58,544 bases of DNA from Bradyrhizobium liaoningense (GCF_018130955.1 NZ_JAFCJM010000042.1:1-58544); one strand, 5' to 3'. Positions 1-9,200 are shown, numbered from the stretch's first letter. The notes: a model not told the origin generated them from the letters alone. Translations and numbers: made by a program.

Positions 1-78
1 TCTCCCTGGAACACTGAAGCTTCGCAACCTCAGCTTCCTCGGTTCAGACCAGATGGACAACCTCCTGAGAGACCAAAC

Positions 79-1422
79 CTAGCCAGCCCTGACGCTGGCG
101 ATGAATTCGCCGACTTCACGCTTCAGGACTTCGGCCTGCTGCGACAGGTCGACGGCCGAATCCCGCGCCTCCGACGCCATCCGTCCGGTCTGGGAGGAAC
201 TCGCGGTGATCTGGCCGATGTGATTGGAGACGTCGAGCGTGCCGCGCGCGGCGTCCTGGGCGCTGGAGGTGATTTCCTGCGTCGCATTGCGCTGCTGCGC
301 CGTGTCGACCTCGATGCCCGACATGATCGACGAGATCTCGGACAGCGTCTTCGAGATGGCGTCGATCGCGCCGCGCGTTTCGGCGGTGATGCCCTGGATG
401 CTGGCGACATGGGAGGTGATCTCCTCCGTCGCCTTGCTGGTCTGGTGGGCGAGGCTCTTCACCTCCGAGGCGACCACCGCAAAACCCTTGCCGGCCTCGC
501 CTGCCCGCGCCGCCTCGATGGTGGCGTTGAGCGCTAGCAGATTGGTCTGCGAGGCGATAGCCTGCACGAGCTGCACGACCTCGCCGATCTTGTCGGCGGC
601 GTCAGACAACGTGTGAATGGTGTCGCGGCTCTTCTGGGCCTCGACCGCCGCGCCCTCGGCGCGCTGGGTCGCATCCGTGACGCGGCGGCTGATGGTGCCG
701 ATCGAATTCGTCATCTCCTCAGCGGAGCCTGCGACCGTCTGCACGCTCGCACTGGCCTGGCTCGCGGCGCTCGCCACCGCATTGGCCTTGCTGCTGGTCT
801 CGTTGGCGACATCGGACAAGGTTTCGGCGTTGCGCTTCAGATGGACCGCCGAGGAGGCCACGCTGTCGACAACACCGGCGACGAGCTCGTTGAACCCCTT
901 GATCCTGGCGTCGAGATATTTTGACCGCTCGGCCTGGTGCTGCGCCTCGTGCAATTGCTGCTCGGTGAGCCGCCGCCGCTCGACGCCGTTGGTCTTGAAG
1001 ACCTGCAACGCGCCGGCGAGCAGCCCGATCTCGTTGGAGCCGCCCAGCCCCGGGATCGGCGTCTCGAATTTCTGGTCGGCGACTTCCCGCATCGCATGCA
1101 CGATCGCGGAGAGTGGACGCAAGATGCCGTTGCGGACGGCAAACCACGTCGTGAGGCAGATCGCGAAAGCGACGACGGCGATCGCGCCGCACGCGATCAG
1201 GAAGTAGGAGAACGCCGCCTGGGACTGCTGGTAGATCTGCATCGCATGATCGCGCGCGGGACCGCTGAGCGCAGCGAAATCGGCCGACAGGCTCGTGATC
1301 TGGCTGTTGAGATAGAGCACGGCGACAAAACCCGTGCCGCCGCCGATGCCAAGCAGGAACAATAATGCCGCGACGACGGCGCCGACCAGGAAGCGGATCG
1401 TCAGTTTGCTGTCGGAGAACAT
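79..1422 (-). CDS. Methyl-accepting chemotaxis protein
   Basis: Inner-membrane chemoreceptor-type signal transducer. Two membrane segments (about residues 11-35 and 72-96) flank a loop of only about 36 residues, too short for a classical periplasmic ligand-binding domain, so it may sense through the membrane or respond to an intracellular cue. A HAMP-like region follows, then a long coiled-coil signalling domain with the highly conserved hairpin around QTNLLALNATIEAARAGE that docks CheA/CheW. No C-terminal CheR-tethering pentapeptide is visible. I chose the ATG giving MFSDSKLTIRF; a GTG 36 bases upstream is possible but adds a charged leader. It lies downstream of ccmH on the same strand with a gap of about 75 bases. 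Confidence 0.93.
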   Translation of the reverse strand: MFSDSKLTIRFLVGAVVAALLFLLGIGGGTGFVAVLYLNSQITSLSADFAALSGPARDHAMQIYQQSQAAFSYFLIACGAIAVVAFAICLTTWFAVRNGILRPLSAIVHAMREVADQKFETPIPGLGGSNEIGLLAGALQVFKTNGVERRRLTEQQLHEAQHQAERSKYLDARIKGFNELVAGVVDSVASSAVHLKRNAETLSDVANETSSKANAVASAASQASASVQTVAGSAEEMTNSIGTISRRVTDATQRAEGAAVEAQKSRDTIHTLSDAADKIGEVVQLVQAIASQTNLLALNATIEAARAGEAGKGFAVVASEVKSLAHQTSKATEEITSHVASIQGITAETRGAIDAISKTLSEISSIMSGIEVDTAQQRNATQEITSSAQDAARGTLDVSNHIGQITASSSQTGRMASEARDSAVDLSQQAEVLKREVGEFIASVRAG

Positions 1423-1496
1423 CGGGATGACTCGTCTGAGGTAAGCGCGGCAAGACACTTCCAGACAAATCTCAAGATTGCATGAAGCGGCCTTTG

Positions 1497-1979
1497 CTAG
1501 CCGGATTTGGCGTCGTCCGACATCAGCGCGGCGAGCCTTGCCTCTTCGTCAGATGTGAGAGGCGGCGCGGGTACATCTGCACCGCCCCGCGATCGACGCC
1601 GGATCTGAAACCACAGCGCGATACCACCGAGTGCCAGCACGACCGGCGTGAGCAGCCACAGCAACAGGGTTTGGCGTTCGAAGCGTGGCTTGAGCAGCAC
1701 GAACTCGCCGTAACGCACGACGAGGAAGTCGATCACTTGCGAATTGCTGTCACCGGCGGCGATCCGCTCGCGCACCAACAGCCGCAGATCGCGCGCTAGC
1801 GGCGCCTCGGAATCGTCGATCGACTGGTTCTGGCAAACCATGCAGCGCAATTCGCGCGACAGCTCGCGTGCGCGGGCTTCCTTGGCGGGATCGGCCATGA
1901 TCTCATCGGGCTGCACGGCGTGAACCGCAGGCAGGCCGAGCAGCACGAGCGCAAAGATCACAGCCATCATCCGACGCAT
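1497..1979 (-). CDS. ccmH: Cytochrome c-type biogenesis protein CcmH (CycL)
   Basis: Membrane-anchored periplasmic thiol-disulfide protein that reduces apocytochrome c before heme ligation. It has an N-terminal signal/anchor (MRRMMAVIFALVLLGLPAVHA), the redox motif LRCMVCQNQSI (C-x2-C) and a C-terminal membrane helix (LLWLLTPVVLALGGIALWF). The chosen ATG has a GGAG ribosome-binding site about 9 bases upstream and starts 4 bases after the ccmF stop; upstream extension in this frame would only run into ccmF. It is the last gene of the ccmI-ccmE-ccmF-ccmH operon. About 160 residues, usual for the alphaproteobacterial short form. Confidence 0.95.
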   Translation of the reverse strand: MRRMMAVIFALVLLGLPAVHAVQPDEIMADPAKEARARELSRELRCMVCQNQSIDDSEAPLARDLRLLVRERIAAGDSNSQVIDFLVVRYGEFVLLKPRFERQTLLLWLLTPVVLALGGIALWFQIRRRSRGGADVPAPPLTSDEEARLAALMSDDAKSG

Positions 1980-1983
1980 CTGA

Positions 1984-3966
1984 TCACTCCGCCGGCTGAA
2001 GGCGCTGCTGCGCCCGCGCCGGCTTTGGCGCACCGACCCGCAGCCGCCGATCCGACAGCGACAGCATGCCGCCGAAGGCCATCAGCACTGGCCCCCACCA
2101 GATCAGCAGCACCAGCGGCTTGTGATAGATGCGGACGGCAATCGCGCCTTCACTCGTGACGTCGCCGAGCGAGACGTAGAGCTGGCTCGCGCCACGGGTC
2201 AGAAGTGCGGCCTCGGTGGTCGACGAGCCGCGGGTCGAAAAACTGCGCTTCGATGGCGCCATGACGCTGACCTTGTCGCCATCGCTGAAGACCTCGAACT
2301 GCGCGATCATCTCGCGGAAGTTGGGACCCTGGCGCTGCAGCAGGCCGTCGAGCTTCAACTCATAGCCGGCGACCTTGGCGACGTCCTCGGGCTTCATCGT
2401 GCCGATATATTCGCTGTTCCAGGTGGTCTCGCAGACGATCCCGATCAGCGCGACGCCAAGGCCCGCATGCGCGAACGCCGTGCCCCAGACCGAGCGCGGC
2501 AATCCGCGCGCGCGGCTCAGCGCGGTTGCGAAGGGCACGCGGAACAGGCCGGCGCGCTCGACGAGGTCGGTGAGCGAACCCAGGATGACGAAGACCGCGA
2601 GCGCAATCGCGGGCGCCGCCAGCGCGCTGCCGCCGCGGGCCCAGGCCCACACCAAGGCGAGCACGAGCAGCGCGCCGATGCCGGCCGCCATCAGCCGTTG
2701 GGCAGCGCCGAGCAGATCGCCGCGCTTCCAGGCCAGCATCGGGCCAAAGGGAACGGCGATCAGCAGCGGCACGAACAGCGGCCCGAACGTCAGATTGAAG
2801 AACGGCGCGCCGACGGAAATCTTCTCGTGGGTCAAAACTTCGAGCCCGAGCGGATAGAGCGTTCCGACCAGCACGGTCGCGCAGGCCGTGGTGAGGAAGA
2901 GGTTGTTCAGCACCAGCGCGCCCTCGCGCGAGATCGGCGCGAACAGGCCGCCCTGTTTCAGCGACGAGGCACGCGCGGCGTAGAGACTGAGGCTGCCGCC
3001 GATGAAAACACAGAGGATCAGGAGGATGAACACGCCGCGCGTCGGATCGCTGGCAAAAGCATGCACGGAGGTGAGGACGCCCGAACGCACCAGGAAGGTG
3101 CCCAGCAGCGACAAGGAGAAGGTCAGGATCGACAGCAAGATGGTCCAGACCTTCAGCGCATTGCGCTTCTCCATCACCAAGGCTGAATGCAGCAGCGCGG
3201 TGCCGGCAAGCCACGGCATGAGCGAAGCATTCTCGACCGGATCCCAGAACCACCAGCCGCCCCAGCCGAGCTCGTAGTAAGCCCAGTACGAACCCATGGC
3301 GATGCCGAGCGTGAGGAAGATCCACGCCATCAGCGTCCACGGCCGCACCCAGCGCGCCCAGGCCGCATCGATCCGCCCTTCCATCAGCGCCGCAATCGCA
3401 AAGGAGAACGAGATCGAGAAGCCGACATAGCCGAGATAGAGCATCGGCGGATGCACGGCGAGGCCGATGTCCTGCAAGACCGGATTGAGATCGCGTCCCT
3501 CGATCGGCGGATTGGCGATCCGCAAAAACGGGTTCGAGGTCATCAGGATGAAGAGATAGAAGGCGCTGGCAACCCAGGCCTGCACGCTCAGCACATGCGC
3601 GCGCAGCGACAGCGGCAGGTTGTTGCCGAACAGTGCAACGAGGCCGCCGAACAGCGCCAGGATCGACACCCACAGCAGCATCGAGCCTTCATGGTTTCCC
3701 CACACGCCGGTGATCTTGTAGATCAGCGGCTTCATCGAGTGGGAGTTCTCATAGACGTTGGCGACGGAGAAATCCGAGGCGACGTGCAGCGTGACCAGCG
3801 CAATAAAGGACGCGCCGACGAACAGGAGCTGCGCCAGCGCGGTCGAGCGCGCGACGTTCATCAGCGCGGCGTCGTTCAGCCGCGCGCCGATCAGGGGAAC
3901 GATCGACTGGATCAGCGCCAGCGCGAGCGCCAGCACCAGCGCGTAATGTCCGGACTCCGCAATCAC
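1984..3966 (-). CDS. ccmF: Heme lyase CcmF/NrfE family (CycK)
   Basis: Large polytopic membrane subunit of the cytochrome c heme lyase; it takes heme from CcmE and joins it to the CxxCH motif of apocytochromes with CcmH and CcmI. The 660-residue length is normal. The periplasmic heme-handling WWD signature is present as GWGGWWFWDPVENAS, together with the conserved histidine-bearing HPPMLYLGYVG segment and many membrane helices along the whole chain. Start is a GTG that overlaps the ccmE stop in a GTGA junction, suggesting translational coupling. Confidence 0.97.
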   Translation of the reverse strand: MIAESGHYALVLALALALIQSIVPLIGARLNDAALMNVARSTALAQLLFVGASFIALVTLHVASDFSVANVYENSHSMKPLIYKITGVWGNHEGSMLLWVSILALFGGLVALFGNNLPLSLRAHVLSVQAWVASAFYLFILMTSNPFLRIANPPIEGRDLNPVLQDIGLAVHPPMLYLGYVGFSISFSFAIAALMEGRIDAAWARWVRPWTLMAWIFLTLGIAMGSYWAYYELGWGGWWFWDPVENASLMPWLAGTALLHSALVMEKRNALKVWTILLSILTFSLSLLGTFLVRSGVLTSVHAFASDPTRGVFILLILCVFIGGSLSLYAARASSLKQGGLFAPISREGALVLNNLFLTTACATVLVGTLYPLGLEVLTHEKISVGAPFFNLTFGPLFVPLLIAVPFGPMLAWKRGDLLGAAQRLMAAGIGALLVLALVWAWARGGSALAAPAIALAVFVILGSLTDLVERAGLFRVPFATALSRARGLPRSVWGTAFAHAGLGVALIGIVCETTWNSEYIGTMKPEDVAKVAGYELKLDGLLQRQGPNFREMIAQFEVFSDGDKVSVMAPSKRSFSTRGSSTTEAALLTRGASQLYVSLGDVTSEGAIAVRIYHKPLVLLIWWGPVLMAFGGMLSLSDRRLRVGAPKPARAQQRLQPAE

Positions 3967-4451
3967 CGCACGGCTCCCTTCGGATCGCCCTGCGCGGTCA
4001 CGCCGGGTTTTGCGCCGTAATCGTCCTTCCAGTGGCCCTGCTTCTTCAGGGCATCGGCGACTTCCTTGGGCATGTAGGTCTCGTCGTGCTTGGCCAGCAC
4101 CGTATCGGCCTTGAACACGCCGTTGGCATCGAGTGCGCCTTCGGCGACGACGCCCTGCCCTTCGCGGAACAGGTCGGGCAAAATACCCTTATAGGCAACC
4201 GGAAGTTTTGCATTGCCGTCGGCGACCTCGAAGGTGACCGCGAGATTGTCGCCGCGCTGGAGCGAGCCGGGCTGCACCAGGCCGCCAAGGCGGAACCGCT
4301 TGCCGGGCTCGACGTGCTTCTCGGCCACCATTGATGGTGTCGAGAAGAACACGATGGAATCGCGCAAGGCATTGAGCACCAGGGCTGCCGCGAGCGCGAG
4401 CACCGCGAGCGATCCGCCGATGATTGTCATACGTCGCTGCTTGCGCGTCAT
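3963..4451 (-). CDS. ccmE: Cytochrome c maturation heme chaperone CcmE (CycJ)
   Basis: Periplasmic heme chaperone anchored by one N-terminal helix (about residues 8-30). The covalent heme-binding histidine is seen in the motif VLAKHDETYMP, inside the expected OB-fold beta barrel. I chose the ATG giving MTRKQRRMTIIGGSLAVLAL because it has a GGAAGAG ribosome-binding site about 8 bases upstream and matches the family start; an ATG 45 bases upstream (MDDDRG) would overlap the ccmI stop by 8 bases and is less likely. Its own stop overlaps the ccmF GTG. Confidence 0.96.
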   Translation of the reverse strand: MTRKQRRMTIIGGSLAVLALAAALVLNALRDSIVFFSTPSMVAEKHVEPGKRFRLGGLVQPGSLQRGDNLAVTFEVADGNAKLPVAYKGILPDLFREGQGVVAEGALDANGVFKADTVLAKHDETYMPKEVADALKKQGHWKDDYGAKPGVTAQGDPKGAVR

Positions 4452-4488
4452 GGTAGGTCTCTTCCCGAGCTGGATCGTCCCGCGATCG

Positions 4489-5607
4489 TCATCCATCGAG
4501 CCCCAGATTTTTCAGGCCCTCGTTGAGCTGGCGCAACCGGTCTGCGTCGTTGGCAATCGCCTGGCGCGCATCCGATAGCGCAGCCTTCGCCTTGTCGCGC
4601 TCGCCCATCACGAGATAGGCGCGCACGAGGCGCAGCCAGCCGTCGACGTCGTCGCCATTCTGCTTGAGGCGCGTGGCCAAACGCTCGACCATTCCGCGCA
4701 CCATCGCGCCGCGGTCCCCCTCGCTCAAATCCTTGGCCGCCGCGAGCGTCTCGTCCGAGAGCGCGGGTGCCGCGCTGCCGCCGACCCGCACCAGCGACGA
4801 CGCTACCAGCGGACGCCACGGCGCATCGGCCGGCGCCTTCGCCAGCAGCCCGCGCCAGATCTTTGCCGCATCGTCCTTGCGGCCGTCCTGCTCGGCCGCA
4901 AGACCGAGGAAGTAATTGGCCTTCGGCTCCTCGGCATTGAGCGCGAGCGCGCGCTCGAACTCGCTCTTGGCTTCCGCCGTCACCACGCCGCCCGCGGCCG
5001 CCGACAGCGCCTCGCCGAGATCGGAATGGCGCTCGGCGTTCTCGCCGCTATAGGTCAGCACGTTGCGGTAGGCGCGCACGGCATCGTCGTAACGGCCGAG
5101 CCGTTCGAGCACCGGCGCGAGCACGTTCCAGCCGCGGCCGTCGGTCGGGTTCTTCTCCAGATGCTGCTCGACCTGCGTCACGAGGTTTTCGAGCGATTGC
5201 GCCATGTTGGGCGCGCGGCTGCGCTCGGCGAGCGGAAAGTCCTTGAGCTGGGGCGAGCCGAGGGGGGCATAGACGCCGATGGCGACCAGCGGCACACCGA
5301 TCAGCGCCAGCACGGCCGCGGCGCGGCGCCAGTTCACATGGGACTGGCCGGCTGACGCCTGTTCTGAGCTTGCGGCCGCCAGCAGGCGGCGGCCGATCTC
5401 GACCCGCGCGGCCTCGGCTTCGGGAGCGGCGATAAGCCCTGCGGCAAGATCCCGCTCGATCTCGGCGAGTTGGTCCTTGTAGACCGCGGTCTCGCTGCCC
5501 TGACCTTCAAGGTCTTGGCTGGCGTCGCGATTGCCACGGCCGAGCGGCCAGAGCACGGCGAAGATCGCCGCGACCGTCATCAGCGCGAACACGAACCAAG
5601 GAGTCAT
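4489..5607 (-). CDS. ccmI: Cytochrome c biogenesis protein CcmI (CycH)
   Basis: Apocytochrome c chaperone that feeds apocytochromes to CcmF/CcmH. Typical architecture: a first membrane helix at the very N-terminus (MTPWFVFALMTVAAIFAVLWPL), a cytoplasmic loop rich in E/A/D, a second helix (about residues 95-115), then a periplasmic TPR region with repeated N/A-x-A-E patterns such as RYDDAVRAYRNVL. Start set at MTPWFVF; the open frame upstream is arginine/lysine rich and unlike the family. First gene of the ccmIEFH operon. A perfect 22-bp palindrome lies 68-89 bases upstream of this start. Confidence 0.94.
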   Translation of the reverse strand: MTPWFVFALMTVAAIFAVLWPLGRGNRDASQDLEGQGSETAVYKDQLAEIERDLAAGLIAAPEAEAARVEIGRRLLAAASSEQASAGQSHVNWRRAAAVLALIGVPLVAIGVYAPLGSPQLKDFPLAERSRAPNMAQSLENLVTQVEQHLEKNPTDGRGWNVLAPVLERLGRYDDAVRAYRNVLTYSGENAERHSDLGEALSAAAGGVVTAEAKSEFERALALNAEEPKANYFLGLAAEQDGRKDDAAKIWRGLLAKAPADAPWRPLVASSLVRVGGSAAPALSDETLAAAKDLSEGDRGAMVRGMVERLATRLKQNGDDVDGWLRLVRAYLVMGERDKAKAALSDARQAIANDADRLRQLNEGLKNLGLDG

Positions 5608-5674
5608 CAGGCAGGTTTCCGGCAGCGCGTGACCCGCGCCCTTGCGTCGCTTTACACCACGCCTAGGCGGTGCG

Positions 5675-5696
5675 CCAATTGACAATTGTCAATTGG
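5675..5696. promoter_or_regulatory. Perfect 22-bp palindrome upstream of ccmI, probable operator
   Basis: Each half reads CCAATTGACAA and the second half is its exact reverse complement with no spacer. It sits between the stop of the upstream 89-residue gene and the ccmI start. TTGACA, a sigma-70 -35 hexamer, occurs inside it on both strands. There is no T-run after it, so it is a poor terminator; a dimeric repressor site (for example MarR or GntR type) is the likelier reading. A 10-bp palindrome CGCCTAGGCG at 5660-5669 is close by. Confidence 0.6.
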
Positions 5697-5738
5697 ACGC
5701 GAGGCAGACTGGGACCGAAATGGTTCAAATCCAACGGC

Positions 5739-6008
5739 TTAGCCGACCTCGAACTCGACACTTCGCGCGGCATCCTCGCCATGCCCGTTGAGGGCTTTGA
5801 GGAAATAGGTTCCGGGCTTGATCGTATCGGGCAGTCTGATGCGCAGCGCGCCGACGGGGACGGGGGACGCAATCGTCGTGACGGGCTCGACGAGCTGCCG
5901 GCCGCTCGCCTTCTCGACCAGCACGACCTTGGCCCTGACCATCAACCTGCGATAGGTCGCCGAAATGACGCGGTTCTCGATTTCCACGAAGCTGATGACG
6001 GGTTTCAT
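5739..6008 (-). CDS. Hypothetical protein, 89 residues
   Basis: Small soluble protein of beta-rich appearance, beginning MKPVISFVEIENRVISATYR and ending ARSVEFEVG. It has no signal peptide, cysteine cluster or membrane helix. The alternating hydrophobic pattern and the phrase LPDTIKPGTYFLKALNGHG suggest an Ig-like or FnIII-like sandwich; this is inference from pattern only. It is transcribed in the same direction as the ccm genes but separated from ccmI by a palindrome. The ATG start is the only sensible one in frame. Function unknown. Confidence 0.7.
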   Translation of the reverse strand: MKPVISFVEIENRVISATYRRLMVRAKVVLVEKASGRQLVEPVTTIASPVPVGALRIRLPDTIKPGTYFLKALNGHGEDAARSVEFEVG

Positions 6009-6046
6009 GCGCCCACGAATTGAATTGTCCCGGACTTGCGCGGCGG

Positions 6047-6088
6047 ACCGTACGGTGCGCCTCGGGTCAGGTCAACCACAAATTGTGG
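6047..6088. other. Short inverted repeats in intergenic gap
   Basis: Between the 89-residue gene and the next minus-strand gene are two short dyads: ACCGTACGGT (6047-6056) and CCACAA-A-TTGTGG (6076-6088). They could be regulator sites or a weak transcript-end stem. No T-run follows either on the minus strand, so I do not call a terminator. Confidence 0.3.
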
Positions 6089-6108
6089 CTAGTAAAATTG
6101 CGCCTGAT

Positions 6109-7503
6109 TTAGCCGGCGCGCGACGATTTGCGCTCACCGGTCAGCGCATTCTCGGCCGCCCGGCTCATTAGCGACGCGTAATCGTCGCCGAACAGCACCT
6201 CGCAGAAGCGGATGGCGGCCTGCATCTGCTGCTGCCGGTAGGTGCGGACCTTGAGGTCGGCGGCACGCAGCGATTGCACCAGCGATTCCGTGGAGCGCTC
6301 GACATATTGCTGGAGGTCGGAATAGGTGCGCAGCGTCACCTCGTTGATCGCGAGCTCGCTCGCATAATTGCGGCAGGTCGCGACGAAGTCGATCAGCGCC
6401 ACGGTCTCTTCCACCTCGGTGGAGTCGATCCGCGCGCCCGGCGGAATGTCCTTCTCGGCACGCTGGCGCAGGATGCGGCGAACGCGGCCGGGAACGCTGT
6501 CGATCTCGGATTGCAGGGCGTTGGAAATGTCGGCGCGGATCGAGGTGAGTTGCTTGCCCCAGGCGGAATCATTGCGCAGGTCGAGCTCGGTGCGGAGGCC
6601 GCGCACACCGTCATGCAGCGCCTTCAGGTTCTCCCCGATATTGTCGAAGCGGCCGCGCTTGATGTCCATGCGCAGCATCGCGGCGAGACAGGACAGATCG
6701 TGCAGCGCGATCGTGACGGCCACGCCGAACGGCGTCGCCGCGACGCGGATCTCGTCATCGGAGGCGGCCATCTTGATGGCGAGGCGGATGATCTGCCAGG
6801 GCGCCGTCATGCGCGCGATCACCATGGTCAGCGCGAACGGCAGCATCTGCGGCGTCTGCAAAGCGGGAACGTTGAGCGCCGCCGTCACCGAGGCGATCTG
6901 GGAATCTCCGAAAGCGCGCAGGAACCGCGGCAGGCGGCCGTTCAGTGTCTCGACCGCTTCGCGAAGCTGCAGCACCGCACCGATCGAGTAGAGATCCTCG
7001 ATCACGTTGGGCGGCCCGACGCGGGCGAGCGCGCGTGATTTGTCGCCGCCGCCGGGGCCGGTCAGTTGATAGATCGCATCCGCCGCGACGCCCTGCATCT
7101 TGCGGGCGAGCGCTTCCACCTGGCCTTCGTCCGACAGGCGGCCGAGCGCCCTCTCGAACTCGCGCACCTGCTCAGGGGCGCCGTCACGCCCCAGCCACTG
7201 CCAGATCGGCGGCAGCGAGGAGCGGCGGATCTGGCCGACGCGGATCGGAATGCCGGCATCGACCAGGAAGGGCTCGAGGGGCTGGAACAGGACGCGCGCC
7301 GGGTCTCCGCTGCGCGCCGGCGTATCGTCGTCGGGCTCGGCGGCGCGCACGATCCGGCGCAACTGGTCGAGCACGAGGGTCGCCACGGCCGTGTCCTGGC
7401 CGCGTTCGAGCGCGCGCTCGAACTCCCGCATCAGCAGCGCCTGCGCCTGCGGCGGGAGCTGCGCGAGATAATCTCTCAGCCGCTCGATCGATGTCTGGCT
7501 CAT
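6109..7503 (-). CDS. Uncharacterised 464-residue soluble protein
   Basis: Cytoplasmic-looking protein, largely alpha-helical by composition, with no membrane helix, signal peptide or recognisable catalytic motif. It begins MSQTSIERLRDYLAQLPPQ and is rich in amphipathic helices (for example LAQLPPQAQALLMREFERAL). Start chosen at the ATG for MSQTS; a GTG 15 bases upstream is an alternative. It lies downstream of the sensor-kinase gene on the same strand, with a gap of about 160 bases, so it may be expressed with it or separately. I do not recognise the family. Confidence 0.82.
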   Translation of the reverse strand: MSQTSIERLRDYLAQLPPQAQALLMREFERALERGQDTAVATLVLDQLRRIVRAAEPDDDTPARSGDPARVLFQPLEPFLVDAGIPIRVGQIRRSSLPPIWQWLGRDGAPEQVREFERALGRLSDEGQVEALARKMQGVAADAIYQLTGPGGGDKSRALARVGPPNVIEDLYSIGAVLQLREAVETLNGRLPRFLRAFGDSQIASVTAALNVPALQTPQMLPFALTMVIARMTAPWQIIRLAIKMAASDDEIRVAATPFGVAVTIALHDLSCLAAMLRMDIKRGRFDNIGENLKALHDGVRGLRTELDLRNDSAWGKQLTSIRADISNALQSEIDSVPGRVRRILRQRAEKDIPPGARIDSTEVEETVALIDFVATCRNYASELAINEVTLRTYSDLQQYVERSTESLVQSLRAADLKVRTYRQQQMQAAIRFCEVLFGDDYASLMSRAAENALTGERKSSRAG

Positions 7504-7664
7504 GAGCCCGGTATGCACGGTGGTCAGGCGGACGGCAGGGTGCGTCCGTGCGCGATCATAGGGGCGTGCGCGTTAAGAAGCCCTTTAGGAAGTTGGGTCG
7601 GAGCGACGCCTTTTGACCCGAAAAGCTCCGGAGTACGACAAGAAAAGCCTCGTCGGAACAACGA

Positions 7665-9041
7665 CTAAACTCCGGGGAGCACCAGTTCCGCCCGCAAGCC
7701 TCCGATCGGCGCGTGACCGAGCGTGAGGCCGCCGCCATAGAGCGAGGCCAGGTCGGTGACGATCGACAGGCCGAGCCCGGACCCGGGCTTGGACTCGTCG
7801 AGCCGCTGGCCGCGCCGCGCGACCTGCGCCCGCTCGGCCTCGGACAGGCCCCGCCCGTCATCATCGACGATGATCCGCATCCGGTGCCCCGCCCCCGGCT
7901 TGTTCGGGGCTTCCACCGCGACCTCGATGAAGACACGCGAGGCCGCCCATTTGCAGGCATTGTCCACGAGATTGCCGACCATCTCCTCCAGGTCCTGCCG
8001 CTCGCCGCGAAATTTTGCGGCCGGATCGGCCTTGGCCTCGACGCTGATGGCGCGGTCGCGATGGATCTTTTCCATCGTCCGCCGCAACGCCTCGATGGTC
8101 GGGGCCACCTCGGTCACGGTCGAGACGATCGAGACGCGGGCGGCAATGCGCGCGCGCTCCAGATGATGGGCGACCTGGTCGCGCATCACGTCGGCCTGCT
8201 CCATGACTTTCGAGGCGAACGGGTCGGCCGCGTGCGCGCTCGCCTCGTTGACGATGACAGACAGCGGCGTCTTGATCGCATGCGCGAGATTGCCGACATG
8301 AGTGCGCGCGCGCTCGACGATCTCGCGATTGGCGTCGATCAGGGCATTGGTCTCGCGCGCCAATGGCGCGATCTCGACCGGGAATTCGCCTTCGAGCCGT
8401 TCCGCACGGCCGGAGCGGATGTCGGCGATCGATTCCGATATCCGCTTCAGCGGCGCGAGGCCGAAGCGGACCTGGAACACGGTGGTCAGCAGCAGCACGA
8501 TGCCGAGTGCTGTGAAGGTGCCGCCGAGGTAATAGTCGAAGCTGCGTGTCTCGTCGAAAATCTCGGTGGCATCGCCCGCGACGCTGACGAGATATTTGCC
8601 GTCGGCGCCGAGATCGACGGGGCGCTCGACCGTGCGCAGGGTCTGGCCTTCGGGTCCGTCGACATAAGCGAGCCGGATGCCGGCCGCGGTGAGCTCGGTG
8701 CCCTGCTCTTCTAGCTTGGGCAGCTTCTTGTCCCACAGCGAGCGCGACGAGCGCGCCTCGGGCTTCTCGGTGTCGGTGCGGGTGATCTGCCAGTACCAGC
8801 CGGACAGCGGCAGCTCGAACAGCGGTTCGCCCAGCGACTGGAACTGGCGGTCCGGCGGCTCGTCGGGGGTGGCCACCTCGGCGATCAGGGTGCGCAGATA
8901 GAGGTTGAGGCGGCGGTCGAAGGCGCGCTCGGTGGCGTTCTTGTACACCGACGACAGCACGACTCCGGTGATGGCGAGAATGACCACGAGCCACGCGGTT
9001 GCCGACAGGAACAGGCGGTTCGCAAGCGAGCTAGCGCGCAT
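7665..9041 (-). CDS. Sensor histidine kinase, PhoQ/FeuQ-like
   Basis: Inner-membrane sensor kinase partnered with the response regulator just upstream. N-terminal helix (about residues 8-32), a periplasmic sensor domain of about 140 residues, a second helix (about 175-195), HAMP, then the phosphoacceptor box NLAHAIKTPLSVI (His followed by A-I-K, a PhoQ-type variant of H-E-L-R-T-P), N box NLVDNACKWA, and G boxes DDDGRGL and GSGLGLSI. Rhizobial genomes carry feuP-feuQ close to cycHJKL, and the association with ccmIEFH here supports FeuQ, a regulator of cyclic glucan export or iron response depending on species. The gap to the regulator is about 160 bases and contains a dispersed repeat. Confidence 0.92.
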   Translation of the reverse strand: MRASSLANRLFLSATAWLVVILAITGVVLSSVYKNATERAFDRRLNLYLRTLIAEVATPDEPPDRQFQSLGEPLFELPLSGWYWQITRTDTEKPEARSSRSLWDKKLPKLEEQGTELTAAGIRLAYVDGPEGQTLRTVERPVDLGADGKYLVSVAGDATEIFDETRSFDYYLGGTFTALGIVLLLTTVFQVRFGLAPLKRISESIADIRSGRAERLEGEFPVEIAPLARETNALIDANREIVERARTHVGNLAHAIKTPLSVIVNEASAHAADPFASKVMEQADVMRDQVAHHLERARIAARVSIVSTVTEVAPTIEALRRTMEKIHRDRAISVEAKADPAAKFRGERQDLEEMVGNLVDNACKWAASRVFIEVAVEAPNKPGAGHRMRIIVDDDGRGLSEAERAQVARRGQRLDESKPGSGLGLSIVTDLASLYGGGLTLGHAPIGGLRAELVLPGV

Positions 9042-9142
9042 CGGAAGGGCCCGAGGTCGCGTAAGGGGCGGCGCGGAATAGCGAGACGGTCATAGGCGAC
9101 CAAGAGCCCTGTCGCGCGGCCGGGTCAAGCTCCAGGTACTTG

Positions 9143-9196
9143 TTTTGACGCGTTTTCTTTACGCGAACCGGCATCCGCTTCGCTCGAAACCGCTCT
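9143..9196. repeat. Dispersed 54-bp repeat, copy 1
   Basis: Matches 47219-47272 at 51 of 54 positions (my count). It contains the short inverted repeat GCGT/ACGC around TTTTCTTT, so the minus-strand transcript could form a small hairpin. It begins 4 bases beyond the stop of the response-regulator gene, the same placement as copy 2 relative to its gene. This resembles an interspersed element frequent in Bradyrhizobium intergenic regions. Confidence 0.8.
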
Positions 9197-9200
9197 CCCT

